This document shows positions 11,622 through 21,941 of a stretch of 64,000 nucleotides of DNA, one piece after another. The stretch is from Halichoerus grypus. Lineage: Eukaryota; Chordata; Mammalia; Carnivora; Phocidae. The stretch is taken from contig NC_135722.1 of NCBI RefSeq assembly GCF_964656455.1, positions 88,283,313 to 88,347,312 on the forward strand, given 5' to 3'. The first letter of the stretch is position 1, and each line of letters begins with the position of its first letter. A program made the translations under genes and the position numbers. The notes under the pieces were generated by a model. That model was given only the letters and a program-made list of their open reading frames with translations. It did not search any database and was not told the origin of the DNA.

Positions 11622-11965
11622 ATTCCATAGCATGGAAGACATTAGGAGAAGGAAGGGAAAAATGAAGGGAGGAGGAATTAGAGGGGGAGACGAACCATGA
11701 GAGACTATGGACTCTGAGAAACAAACTGAGGGTTCTAGAGGGGAGGGGGGTGGGAGGATGGGTTAGCCCGGTGGTGGGTATTAAAGAGGGCACGTTCTGC
11801 ATGGAGCACTGGGTGTTATATGCAAATAATGAATCATGGAACACTACATCAAAAACTAATGTTGTAATGTATGGTGATTAATATAATAAAAAAATAAAAA
11901 TAAATAAAAAAACTAATGATGTAATGTATGGTGACTAACATAACATACTAAAATAAAATTAAATT
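11622..11965 (+). mobile_element. L1 3' UTR with duplicated terminal segment
   Basis: Plus-strand carnivoran L1 3' UTR: 'ggaagacattaggagaagga', 'gagactatggactctgagaa', the G-rich run at 11739-11753, and 'gagcactgggtgttatatgc'. The terminal segment around 'taatgttgtaatgtatggtg' occurs twice (about 11858-11885 and 11913-11942), separated by an A/AAT-rich run. The element then ends in an A-rich tail. Confidence 0.85.
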
Positions 11966-12005
11966 GAAAAAAAGAATCTTTATTCCAGCATTCTCAGATA
12001 AAGAA

Positions 12006-12238
12006 GTCTGATTGGGTAGGGGCTCCTGGGTGGCTCAGTGGGTTAAGCATCTGACTATTGATTTCTGTTCGGGTCATGATCTTAGGGTCATGAGGGCGAG
12101 CCCCATGTCTGGCTCTGCACTCAGGAAGTCTGCCTGAGATTCTCTCTCTCCCTTTCCCTCTGCCCCCACTCCATGTGTGCACTCTCTCTCTCTCTCTCTC
12201 AAATAAATAAATAAACCTTTAAAAAAATGTCTGATTGG
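12006..12238 (+). mobile_element. Can-SINE, the only plus-strand copy
   Basis: Head GGGGCTCCTGGGTGGCTCAG at about 12019, a tRNA-like region with 'gggtcatgatcttagggtca', a CT-rich part, (TC)n at 12181-12200 and an AAATAAATAAATAAA tail. The 10-bp direct repeat GTCTGATTGG lies at 12006-12015 and 12229-12238. The body differs from the other copies ('ctgactattgatttctgttc'), suggesting a separate subfamily. Confidence 0.95.
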
Positions 12239-12424
12239 TTAATAAACCCATCTCTGTACCAATCATTTTAGCTTAGGTCTAGACTCCATGGATCCCCACC
12301 AGGTGACTATGGTCTATGAGTGAGGGGAGTGGCACATGGTTCCCCAGAAATGATGGAATAGGCTTATTATTAGAAAGTTGAATGGATACAAGGGTACAAA
12401 AGCCACAGATGTTCACCATGAGTG

Positions 12425-12830
12425 AATTAGTTTAGGGACAACAGAGAAGGCTTCTTTTTGGAAGACAGAGTATTTGTGATCTGAAGGATGTATAGAAGTT
12501 AGTTATGTTTTAGAGAAGGTGAAAAGCCTTCCAGGTTGAGGAAACAGCATGTGAAAGATTTCCAGGGAGTGTGGTAGGGACGAACATGGTGTATTTCAGG
12601 CCGGTATGATTAAATAAATAAATAAATAAAGATGGTCAGGGACAGGAGAGTAGGTTGGAAATGCAATAGGCATCAGATTATATCAGGTGTTGTAGTTCAC
12701 AGTAAAGCCTTTATCTTTTTGGTTTTAATGTAACTATATGGATCAAGAGACGGTGGACAGAGGACTAAATGAGAACACAGATTAAGGAAATTTACCAGGG
12801 TGACTATAGTATTCCATGGGCAACTTTCCA
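12425..12830 (-). mobile_element. L2 LINE remnant
   Basis: 'agccttccaggttgaggaaa', 'acagcatgtgaaagatttcc' and 'cagtaaagcctttatctttt' correspond to reverse-complement L2 internal segments. An AAAT microsatellite (12609-12630) is embedded. Confidence 0.6.
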
Positions 12831-12854
12831 TTACAATCCCAAGGATCTACCTGA

Positions 12855-13762
12855 TTTTTATTTTAATTTTTAATTTTTTTAAGATTTTATTTTATTTTTA
12901 AAAATTTTGTATTTAAATTCACTTTAATTAACATATAGTGTATTAGTTTCAGAGGTAGAATTTAGAGATTCATTAGTTGCATATAACATCCAGTGCTCAT
13001 TCCATCGAGTGCCTTCCTTAATGCCTGTCACCGAGCTACCCCATTCCCCTCACCCCCCTCCCCTCCAGCAACCCTCAGTTTGTTTCCTATGATTAAGAGT
13101 CTCTTAAGGTTTGTCTCCCTCTCTGATTTCATCTTGTTTTATTTTTCTCTCTCTTCCCTTATGATCCACTGTTTTGTTCCTTAAATTCCACGTATGTGTG
13201 AAATCTTTTGATATTTGTCTTTCTCTGACTGACTTACTTCACTTAGCTTAACACCCTCTGGTTCCATCCATGTTATTGTAAATGGCAAGATTTCATTCTT
13301 TTTGATAGCTGAGTAATATTCCATTGTATATATACACCACATCTTCTTTATCCATTCGTCTGTCGATGGACATCTCGGCTCTTTCCATAGTTTGGCTCTT
13401 GTGGACATTGCTGCTATAAACGTTGGGGTGCATGTGCCCCTTTGAATCACTGTGTTTGTATCCTTTGGATAAGTACCTAGTAGTGCAATTGTTGGGTTAC
13501 AGGGTAGCTCTATTTTTAATATCTTGAGGAACCTCCATACTATTCTCCAGAGTGGCTACACCAGCTTGCATTCCCACCAACAGTTTAAGAGGGTTCCCCT
13601 TTTTCCACATCCTCGCCAACATCTGTTGTTTCCTGACTTGTTAATTTTAGCCATTGTGACAGGTGTGAGGTGGTATCTCATTGTGGTTTTGACTTGTATT
13701 TCCCTGATGCCGAGTGATGTTGAGCAATTTTTCATGTGTCTGTTGAATCTGCCCGATTTTTA
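12855..13762 (-). mobile_element. L1 3' end with ORF2 C-terminus, 5'-truncated
   Basis: About 0.9 kb of reverse-oriented L1: tail and 3' UTR on the left ('ttaacatatagtgtattagt', C-rich run near 13045), then ORF2 reading toward the left. The ORF2 part includes 'gagtaatattccattgtata' and 'gctataaacgttggggtgca', conserved L1 landmarks. Truncated near 13760. 'cctgattttta' (about 12850) and 'cccgattttta' (about 13753) are a plausible diverged target duplication. Confidence 0.9.
13181..13450 (-). pseudogene. LINE-1 ORF2 C-terminal fragment
   Basis: An 89-codon open stretch encodes the C-terminal end of L1 ORF2p, the protein that normally supplies endonuclease and reverse transcriptase. Landmarks are FIAAMS, KLWKEPRCPSTDEW, YTMEYYSAIKKNE and LSEVSQ. 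It lies downstream of the catalytic domains, which are absent, so it is non-functional. Upstream ORF2 in the same element (to about 13760) is broken by stops. Confidence 0.85.
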
Positions 13763-13764
13763 AA

Positions 13765-14537
13765 ATGTTCTTAAATGTAGATAGATATTTCTAATATTTC
13801 TTGAAATAAGTGGTCCTTTAGCTGGGCACTAGAAATTATTGTGCTCACTAGAGATGTTTGATGTAATGGAACTTAGTGGGAATAGAATATGACCTGACAT
13901 CCTGAGAAAAAATATTACCATCATTCTCTTATGATTTAGACTCGTATATCCTTCAAGTCACTTTTTTTCTCTTTCAATGGTTGAAACTGGGCCAGTTCTT
14001 AGCAATAGTTAAGTATGATATTAAGAAAAGAAGAGTGAGTGTACAATATCTCAACATAGACATAATTTCACCCAACATGAGGTGTGGGGACTGAGCTATA
14101 GGATGAGGACCCAGCCCCATTCCCCTTGGAGATTGAGGTGTCTCGGACGACAGAAAAATCTTAGAAAACAAACCATAGAAATATCAGCCAGAGAATTCTC
14201 TTCAGATGGCTATCGATGCTTTCACCTTACCATTCTCCAGATTATTAAATGATCAAAAGCTACTGCGGAGATAAGCGGACACATCAAGTTGCTGTCAGTG
14301 CTGTAGTGAGAAAGCAAATGACTGAAAACCATCTGTCGCCCCACCAGATTGAGATGCAACCAAAGCCCCCCTTCCGAGGGAAATGGAAGAATCAGAAAGA
14401 AGTGTTATAGAGACAGTCTGGAAGGAGATTAAATCGTGGAGTGGATCCTCTTGTTAAGGTAGGATTAGCAGAGTGGTTTGGCAATATTTTCCCAAGCTTT
14501 CTTTCCTGGAGCAATGGCAGATTGCTGAAATGGGTAG
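13765..14537. other. No recognisable feature
   Basis: Unique-looking sequence; a 65-codon minus frame at 13974-14171 has no known domain. Confidence 0.45.
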
Positions 14538-14577
14538 AATCTGCCATCTCTTAGGGAAATCTGCCATCTCTTAGGGG
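14538..14577. repeat. 20-bp tandem duplication
   Basis: Two adjacent 20-bp units beginning AATCTGCCATCTC (14538-14557 and 14558-14577) that differ only at the last base. It borders the L1 3' fragment on its right. Confidence 0.9.
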
Positions 14578-14584
14578 AAAAAGT

Positions 14585-14735
14585 TTTAACTATGTGAAGT
14601 GACGGATGTTAACTAAACTTACTGTGGAAACCATTTTGCAAAATATACACAACGAATCATTATGGCATATACCTTACGCTAATACAATGCTATATGCCAG
14701 TTATATGTCAATAAAACTGGGGAAAACAGAAGACT
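14585..14735 (+). mobile_element. Old L1M-type 3' end
   Basis: 'gtgacggatgttaactaaac', 'cgaatcattatggcatatac' and 'gttatatgtcaataaaactg' are the ordered 3'-terminal signatures of L1MA/L1MB-age elements in sense orientation, ending in the polyadenylation-like AATAAA. Confidence 0.8.
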
Positions 14736-15421
14736 AGGATGTGACAAACGAAAACAAAAAAAGCTTGTTTATGCCAGATATGCACAGCTGCTGATTCAGA
14801 AATATAGGAAATGTTGGACTAAGGGGGGAAAAAAAGGAAGAATGGATATTAATGGATAGAACTCTCTCTTAGGGGTAGGAAGATGTGGAATAGAGCCTCA
14901 GCATCATGGATTCAAAAGCATAGAAAAGATAAGTGGACATCTTAGAGACAGGGATGTAACAAGACATGTTCAAGAGCTCTCCTAGTATTGATCCACCCTG
15001 AGAGAAAGGTAGAGATGACCCTTGCTCCTTGGGTTTGTCAGAATGTTTCTGGCAAGGAAGGCATGGATGGTTTAATGGTTTAGGGTTGTGTGCAAAAGTG
15101 CCTTGGTTTGGGGACAGGCACATCTGAATGTATACAGTGTGTCTCTTTGCTTCTTGTGGTAAGGCCTCCCCTCCCCTGACTTGTAAATGAAATAAAGGAA
15201 CTATTCTAGTATGGAGCCAGTTATTTCAAAGTTGGCCAGAAGAACAAGAGGTTGAAAAATTAGGCTGGGCTGAAAGGAAATCTAGCCGTGATTTTTTGAA
15301 TTGGGGTCAAATTTTGGAGCTTTAATACTAAACTCCTTTGGACAATTTCTATCTGATATATTATTACTGGCCTGTGTCTAGTGTCAGAAGAGATTTGTAA
15401 GCCTTCTGGTGGCTAACAGAA
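14736..15421. other. No recognisable feature
   Basis: Unique-looking sequence with only an 84-codon minus frame (14869-15123) of no known homology. Confidence 0.45.
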
Positions 15422-15465
15422 TTGAAAAACTGCTACAAGATTGTTGAAAAGCTGCTACAAGATTG
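15422..15465. repeat. 22-bp tandem duplication
   Basis: Two adjacent 22-bp units, TTGAAAAACTGCTAC... (15422-15443) and TTGAAAAGCTGCTAC... (15444-15465), with one mismatch. Confidence 0.9.
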
Positions 15466-16270
15466 TTTCAACCGATCTTTTAAGGATGAGTGCTTCTTTT
15501 CAATATTTCTTTTTGGGATCCCAAATGCCATGCAAATGACCAGCACTGGTCCCTTAGTTATTTGGGGTCAGATGAAATCTGGCAGAGCAGTAATAAGCTT
15601 TGGTTTTGCAAATTGATGATTGCACAACTTGAGGAATGGGTAACAGTTCCTTTTTAAAGAATGGCTTTCTCAGCATATGGGAACCACAAAAAAGTTAGGA
15701 AGATCTTGACGCAAAGCAGCAGGCATGAGTCAAATTCTTAGGAATAATACAGTGAATGGCTGGGGGTTCTCCTTACTGCGAGCAAGAGTGTGTACTGCAG
15801 CTCCTATAAGCTAATTTACAGTGTTACTCATCTTTCTTCTACCTCTTCTCAGCCTTGCTCCAAATCAGAAGATTTGGTCTTTGGTTGCCGGGTTCTGGAA
15901 ACCTAGTTTCCCCACAATTCTTTTTGCCTTTATCTTTAGAAGAGATTGAAGGAGGCAGACAGAATGAGATCTGCCTGCCGGGAGCAGGGCAGTAAGAACT
16001 GTTTACATGTGTGTAAGTGTAGGGGAAGGGCACTGTTCACCGACTAGAATGATTGCTCAGAAACAGAAGAGGGAGATGTGGGGGAGAGGTGATGGTAAGG
16101 CCACTGGCAGGGAAGGAAGGGTGGCAGGGGTGCGGTCCTCTGGTCATGGTCAAGGAGGGGAACGCTGTTTTCAGAGCTCAGCCTGCTTTGAGGTTGCCTA
16201 TATCACCCAAGTTTACCTCTTCTGTCCTGTCCACATCAGCAAATTTTCTTGTGGCCTTTCTCTCTCTCTC
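15466..16270. other. No recognisable feature
   Basis: Unique-looking sequence, becoming purine-rich near 16050-16150. Open frames here run into the microsatellite on the right and are not credible genes. Confidence 0.45.
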
Positions 16271-16278
16271 TGTGTCTT

Positions 16279-16398
16279 TCCTCCTCCTCCTCCTCCTCCT
16301 CCTCCTCCTCCTCCTCCTCCTCCTCCTTCTTCTTCTTCTTCTTCTTCTTCTTCTTCTTCTTCTTCTTCTTTCTTCTTCTTTCTTCTTCTTCTTCTTCT
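16279..16398. repeat. Compound (CCT)n-(CTT)n microsatellite
   Basis: About 47 bp of pure CTC triplets (16280-16326) passes directly into about 70 bp of TTC triplets with two small length irregularities. It is a pure polypyrimidine strand, likely length-variable between individuals. It makes artificial poly-Pro/Ser/Leu/Phe reading frames. Confidence 0.98.
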
Positions 16399-16429
16399 GC
16401 TCTTGTTTAGCTAATCACAAATATTTCTA

Positions 16430-16930
16430 GAACCTTCCACTCTGATCTTCTACCTTTCTTCTTTCTTTTCCCACTATTGCCCCAGCAAAGACAAGGTGTG
16501 TTTGGAAGCGATTTAATGAACAGGCAGTCAGGGGCAGGGTGTGGGGAGGATAGGGAACCTAGCTATGAAATGGGAACCACTGGTGGCTTTGTGAGTGGTG
16601 GACAGCACTAACTTCCATTCCTTTCTTTTTGTCTTTTTGCCCCTCCACCCCTAACCTTGCCATGCTGCTCTGAAATGTGGATGATAGTTTATTGGATAAA
16701 TATGTTTCTTTTCTTACCCTCAGAGGCACACGCACTTCACTAGGCAGAGGAATCAAGAATGATTCACATAAAACAACAGGCTAAGGCATTCCAAGATGTG
16801 TGTTTTTATATGTTCATTAATATAGTAATATCTCTGCTAATGTATGTGTATGTATATGGTCTCACCAGGAGTTGGACGGATTCGACCAGCTTCTGTGGTT
16901 CTCCCCAACCCTTCCTTCAGAAGTAGGTAC
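16430..16930. other. No recognisable feature
   Basis: Unique-looking sequence, pyrimidine-rich at 16430-16480. No exon or repeat recognised. Confidence 0.45.
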
Positions 16931-16938
16931 CGGTTCAT

Positions 16939-17034
16939 AGGCATGCTGGGAAATTCAATGCCCTGGTCAAAGGCATGCTGGGAAATTCGATGCCCTGGCC
17001 AAAGGCATGCTGGGAAATTCGATGCCCTGGCCAA
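16939..17034. repeat. Minisatellite, three 32-bp units
   Basis: Units at 16939-16970, 16971-17002 and 17003-17034. Units 2 and 3 are identical; unit 1 differs at two positions. Each unit carries GCATGCTGGGAA (starts 16941, 16973, 17005), whose reverse complement TTCCCAGCATGC matches the core of the ZNF143/THAP11 (SBS) binding motif. The 32-bp period is close to three helical turns, so the sites would face the same side of the DNA. Binding is inference. Confidence 0.95.
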
Positions 17035-17109
17035 GGATGGTTTGAAGAAATAGTGAGCGGAGCAGCTCTTTCCTCCTCTCACAGAACTCCCTGGTTTAGG
17101 AAAGAACAG

Positions 17110-17255
17110 TAAAGACTCCTGGGGATGACTGAGTCCAAGTGTCTTCATTTTACAGAAAGGGAAACTGAGGACCAGAGAAGAGACATGACTTGCGCAGGAC
17201 TCCTATTTATGGTACAGTGGAGACTAGCACTTAGATCCCAGACCCCTTGTCTAGT
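17110..17255 (-). repeat. MIR SINE remnant
   Basis: 'cttcattttacagaaaggga' and 'aactgaggaccagagaagag', then 'gacttgcgcaggactcctat', give a clear reverse-complement MIR core. Confidence 0.85.
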
Positions 17256-17680
17256 GTCCTTTTAGGTCAACAGCAAAGAACTCAGGGGCCCTTCCTCCCT
17301 CTTTCCAAACCCTGGAGCTGTGAGGGGACAGACCTGGGGCTTTGCCTCCAATTTTTTCCTTCACTTCTCAGGCTCATCAGATTCTGCACGAGAGACTTTT
17401 GCAATCTCTTCTTGTTTCCTGAGATTCCTGGTTCACGGTCCGGGCTAACACCAGAGAATTCCTTCCCAGGGGCAGCCAGGGCATGTCAGCAGTTTTTATC
17501 TTCCCTGGGACAGAAATGGCAGGACCTCAGAACTCTTGCTTCTTAAGACTCAGCTCAATCTCAACCTGACTCAGCAGGGGTTTCTGGAATCTCCCCTCTG
17601 CGTGCCGACCAACACTCAGATTGGCACTAACCAGAAGCAGTAGGTTGCCTCTCTGTTTCTATAATTAGAACACCAAAAAA
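17256..17680. other. Unassigned GC-richer sequence
   Basis: Moderately GC-rich unique sequence with a 99-codon plus frame (17247-17546) of no known domain. No exon evidence. Confidence 0.4.
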
Positions 17681-18075
17681 GCTGACGATGACCATTGAGA
17701 CAGAAAATGCACAACACGTAAACACAGCATTCTCCGCTCTATAAATAACCCTAATTAAAATGAAAACACCCGCATCGTCCCATCTTATTTTTTCTGTTGG
17801 ACATCATGGGAGGTCCTCTGGCCCTTGCCAACAATAACCAGGCTCTGAGAAAGAGACATTTCTCGGCTTCTTCCATTTTTCTCGCTAACTCAAATCTGAT
17901 TCTTTTCTGAGGGGGAATTCTGGTCCCTCTCTGTTACCCCTTCTGTCTTTTAAGTTGACTTTGAGAGCCCCCATCTGATTCTGTCTTCCCTCCTAATGTT
18001 CCAGGCATTATCCAGTTGATTTATGAACGAAGTTCAGCAGGGCTTAATTCATCATGCAATTAAAATAGTGCCATG
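17681..18075. promoter_or_regulatory. Candidate conserved non-coding element
   Basis: Repeat-free block with a perfect MEF2-type CTATAAATA (17739-17747), a homeodomain core TAATTA (17752-17757) and a second homeodomain-like cluster near 18043-18065 ('ggcttaattc', 'atgcaattaa'). Such motif density in old unique DNA suggests an enhancer, but neither conservation nor activity can be seen here. Confidence 0.25.
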
Positions 18076-18540
18076 AGGTTTTCCCTTGGAGAGAAGAGCT
18101 GTGGCTATCCCAGTCTCATTTTTAAAAGGGACCAGATAACATTAGACAGAGTACAGAAGTCTCTTTCTCCTGGAAACCGGGAGTGGAAGGGGGTGACTCA
18201 GCTGCCTGAGGGGGCTCCAAGGGAGGGCTCCAGAGCGGACGAGTCTCTGTGCACAGAAGGGGCAGGGGTGCTGCTCAACAGTGAGCTGACTGTGTGCATA
18301 GAGCTCACCAAGGTCCCTGCCCTGGCCCTTCCCTCCGGCTCCTGAGAAAGAGGGGCCTGGGGTTTTCACATCCCGCCCTGCAGCCTGAAGGGATCATAGG
18401 GGGCCACACGGAACGGCTCTAGGGGTCCTGGGTGGAGAAGGCAGTGAGGGAAGGGGTCTGGAACCAGAGAAGTCACAAAATCACCCAGATGAAAATGAGA
18501 GCCTATCAAAATTTCAACCTAAAAAGTATTGTCACTAAAC
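18076..18540. other. Unassigned GC-richer sequence
   Basis: Overlapping plus (18073-18345, 90 codons) and minus (18142-18369, 75 codons) frames with no recognised domain. No strand is favoured, and no supporting splice structure was recognised. Confidence 0.4.
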
Positions 18541-18544
18541 TCCT

Positions 18545-18650
18545 AATTCTGTAAACAAAAGAAACAGATTCTGAGAAGGCTTTACTCATTCAAGTTCACA
18601 TCAGTAGTCTGTGGCAGAGCCAGGGCTGCTCATAAATGAACAGATTCTAG
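18545..18650 (-). repeat. MIR SINE remnant
   Basis: 'gaaacagattctgagaaggc' followed by 'tctgtggcagagccagggct' matches the reverse-complement MIR 5' half (TGGCAGAGCCGGGATT). Confidence 0.65.
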
Positions 18651-18654
18651 GTGG

Positions 18655-19115
18655 TCTCCTCAAAATCACGCTCTGCGTTTGTACATCTTATGCCAACTTT
18701 AGATCTCCAAACACTCCCACACAGTTAGGCCACAGCTATTCATCGAGTATAAATATTTAGTGCCCCTCTGTGCTTCTAAGCATCCTGTGAATAACTCTAT
18801 CATTCTCCTAAATGACATTGAACTCGTCTGTTTCTAACTGGGTCTTCCACTGGCTGTAAAGATTGAAACCATGTCATACTCACGTTCACGTTGCTGGTAT
18901 CTATGTTTGCAGAATTGTACCCATTTTCTTCAGACCAAACTCTTTTCTGGATGCCTAAGAAGACATCAAAGAAAGAAAGCATATTCCCCTTTATTCTAGC
19001 AGCTTATGGCCTAATGGGAGGTAGGTAGGAAGTACATGTTTGGCCGGTTTACCCCTTTATACAAGAGCATCTTCAAAAATAATACCTGTTAAATAAAATT
19101 CAAAAACATTACCAT
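18655..19115. other. Mostly unassigned; possible broken L2
   Basis: 'tatttagtgcccctctgtgc' near 18755 and 'tctagcagcttatggcctaa' near 18996 could be two parts of a reverse L2 separated by about 200 bp of unknown sequence. Weak. Confidence 0.3.
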
Positions 19116-19120
19116 CACAT

Positions 19121-19293
19121 CTTTTTTTAAAATTTTATTTATTTATAAGAGAGAAAGAGTATGAGCAGGGGGAAAGGGAGAAGCAGGCTCCCCGCTGAGC
19201 AAGGAGCCTGATGTGGGACTGGATCTTAGGACCCTGGGATCATGACCTGAGCTGAAGGCAGGCATTTAACTGTCTGAGCCACCCAGGTGCCCC
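19121..19293 (-). mobile_element. Can-SINE
   Basis: Reverse SINE: TTTTTTTAAAATTTTATTTA tail, 'gaagcaggctccccgctgag', 'ccctgggatcatgacctgag', then 'gagccacccaggtgccc'. The poly-purine segment is short and a target duplication is not clear, so it is probably older than neighbouring copies. Confidence 0.93.
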
Positions 19294-19429
19294 CAAAGTG
19301 ATCCTTTTCTTGGGCCTATCATCTACTTAACTGCCCCTACTCACTTACATGTATTCCAACTATACGGACAATTTCAGGTACCCTGGGAAGTCTGCTCCAT
19401 CCCCAGCCTTCCTTGCTTCCCATCTGGAG

Positions 19430-19830
19430 CCCTGTGTTGAAATCCACCTTATCCTTCAAGATCCATTTCAGATACTACTTCTTCCTGGCCACTTTTATCT
19501 AGGGCTGGCTTTGGATGTCCTTCAGCATGCACTCTGTCCCTTTCTCATGACACTTACTTTAGAGCTTTTTGCGTCATGGTAGCTGATTGTGTCATGTGAA
19601 TGATCCATCTGGTTCCTTCCCCAGCCTTCATACTCCTCGTATCTAACTAATTTATAATTCAGGAACTGTCAGTGCCCAACAAACAGGAGGGCGAATACCA
19701 CACTCAGTTCACACTCGGATAAACCAATCTACCTTAGTAGACTGGAGTTCCTGTAGGATGGGGATTTTATCTTGCCTTTGCATCCCCACCGCATCTGGTA
19801 CAAGTCTTTCTTCCAGTAGCATGGGCTGAA
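19430..19830 (+). mobile_element. L2 LINE remnant
   Basis: 'ttatccttcaagatccattt', 'cagatactacttcttcctgg' and 'cactctgtccctttctcatg', then after an unrecognised 19620-19735 insert 'agactggagttcctgtagga' and 'tcttgcctttgcatccccac'. This is the expected L2 3' UTR order in sense orientation. Confidence 0.7.
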
Positions 19831-20160
19831 CTCATGCTTGTTTACCAAAAGAACGACTAGTAATTACAAAATAGCATGGCAAATTTCAAATGTATAGCAT
19901 GTTTTTGGAAGATACTAGCCTAAGAAGTGGAGTTAAGCAGTAGAAGCTCTGTGTTCCCTTGTGAAGGTGTTTCTGAGCCAGGATATGGGTTGGAGGGTGG
20001 GTAGATGGCAGGACAGTGCAAAGATGAAGAGAATCAGAAAATCACCAATAAGGAGAATCCAGGGTTTTCTATTCTAAACAAAGGGCCCGGGCCGATCAAT
20101 GTCATGTGCGTTGCTGACAAGTCCCTTCTTCAGAGGGTGGGAAAGTAGGTGGAAAATACT
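19831..20160. other. No recognisable feature
   Basis: Unique-looking sequence; nothing recognised. Confidence 0.45.
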
Positions 20161-20164
20161 GGTG

Positions 20165-20255
20165 TAGGCATCAGAAGATCTTTGGCAAGTTGTTTATTTA
20201 CTTTGAACCTCCATTTTATCATCTATAGAAGCCTCCTGGGTAGATCAAATGAAAA
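20165..20255 (+). repeat. MIR SINE remnant
   Basis: 'gatctttggcaagttgttta', then 'gaacctccattttatcatct', is a sense MIR core (CCTTGGGCAAGTTACTTAAC ... CCTCAGTTTCCTCATCTG). Confidence 0.7.
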
Positions 20256-20479
20256 AATATACAGATTTAAATTTGAGCTGTTACTCTTTTGACATTCGAA
20301 GCGGCTTCTGGCATTTCTCTTCTGTGGCTTCTCCTCCATCGAATATATTTTTCTTGTTTGTCCTTGCTCTCTGGACACAGGAATTTTATTTACTAGTGAA
20401 AAGAATATCTGCAGATCACTGTGCTGTTGGTGTTCCTTCCTGAAATTCTTAAGTAAATAATCATGGGTTCAGCTATAAA

Positions 20480-20635
20480 ATTGTTCTTGACAACATTATT
20501 TATCAGAGCTGGAAACCAGATGTAATCTAGACATCTAGCTATAGAGGACTAAATAAAATATAAAACATCCATATAATAAAACATCATTCAGTACAAATTT
20601 CAGTCAACTTGGGAAGTAAAAAAATGATACCTGCT
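20480..20635 (+). mobile_element. Old L1 ORF2-end fragment
   Basis: 'caacattatttatcagagct', 'ggaaaccagatgtaatctag' and 'ataaaacatcattcagtaca' resemble the late ORF2 region of L1MC/L1ME-age elements. No open frame remains. Confidence 0.55.
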
Positions 20636-20944
20636 TGCATTTATTTAATTGTTAGAGAATTGCTGAGCATCCTTCTGTTTATTGGCTCTGTGTGTGTGTT
20701 TGTTGTTTCTTTGTTTTAGTGTGCAAGTATCTCCAAAGACAAGGAAGTCAGTATGAATTTCATCACCCAATAAATACAATTTTGAGGGTGGAAATTGGTG
20801 CTATTAATAATAGTACAGGAAAACATGCAATATACTGATCGCCAGTGCAACATTAGGGACGTAGGTGACCCTTACACACTAAGACTTTCCACTTTCTTCT
20901 TCTGTGTTCCTTATTCTTCTCAAGGGTCAATGTAGAAAATTAAA

Positions 20945-21560
20945 AAAACAAACAAACCACAATTGTAATGACTTTAGATTCACAGAGTCACAAAGATAAT
21001 ACAGAGAATTGCGAAGAAGTTGCAAAGACAATACAGAGAATTCCCATATACCCCTCGCCCAGTTTCCACTGATGTTAACCATCTGTTACTATCATGGTAC
21101 ATTTGTCAAAACTGAGAAACCAACACTGGTGTGCCGCTATCAGCAGATCTCAAATGGTTATCAAATTTTGCCAGGTTTTTTTTTGTTTTTTTTGTTTATT
21201 TTTTTTACACAATAATGGCCTTTCTCTCCTCCAGGATCCAATCCAGGACACCACATTACACTTAGTCATCATGTCGCCCTCATCCTTTATGGTTTGTGAT
21301 GTTTTTTTTCCCCCTATTCTTCACGATCATTATAGTGCCAGGTAATTTGGGTTCATCTGCTGTTTTTCTCATGATTAGACTGGCACATGGATTTGGGGGA
21401 AGAATACGAGAAAGGTGAGGTCCTCTTCCCATCACGTATTAGGGAGTACACTCTATTGACCTTCTCACTGGTGAGGTTAACCTTGGTCAGCCAGTTAAGG
21501 CAGAGTTTGCCAGGTTTTTCCACCGGGAAGTTGTATCACTTTTTAAAATGGAATTTCAGC
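20945..21560 (-). mobile_element. Old L1M 3' region
   Basis: Reverse-oriented L1M 3' UTR: 'agttgcaaagacaatacaga' and 'gaattcccatatacccctcg', then 'ttgtcaaaactgagaaacca', 'aggatccaatccaggacacc', 'ctcatgattagactggcaca' and 'agtttgccaggtttttccac'. A T-rich expansion interrupts it near 21178-21206. Three short plus-strand frames overlap it by chance. Confidence 0.75.
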
Positions 21561-21564
21561 TCAG

Positions 21565-21940
21565 TGAGAGAAAACAGATTGTGTTTGGGTTGATGTTTCT
21601 TTTGATTTGCAAAATGTCAGTTCCGTAGCCCGAGGGAAGACTTGAGGCTAACTATTCCTTTAGAGCCCAAATTCCTTCCCTGATAGTTATAGCCCGTGAC
21701 TTCTGAAGTGTAACCTGGCCCCCAAAAGGTGGTTCTATCAAAGGCTTAGGAGGAAAAGGCTGCACATAGGGGCTGGTCTGGGACGTATGGGCAGGTCCAG
21801 ACCAAGAGTTCCATTATTATATAACCCAAATATAATCCAGACTTAATTTTCTTTAAAAAAAAATACCCTCTCACCATCCCGAGAGTCACTCCAAGGTGGA
21901 GGTTGGGGGAAGAATAAGAACATCTGTCCTGGGTGCAAGC
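21565..21940. other. No recognisable feature
   Basis: Unique-looking sequence; no exon or repeat recognised. Confidence 0.45.
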
Positions 21941-21941
21941 A

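Noticed and set aside
16007..16430. Plus-strand frames of 135 and 125 codons with poly-Pro/Ser/Phe or poly-Leu
   Set aside because: Produced by the CCT/CTT repeat; two frames open at once and no domain outside the repeat.
16939..17034. Regular 32-bp repeats that superficially resemble a CRISPR array
   Set aside because: Units are directly adjacent with no spacers and the genome is a mammal's; it is a minisatellite.
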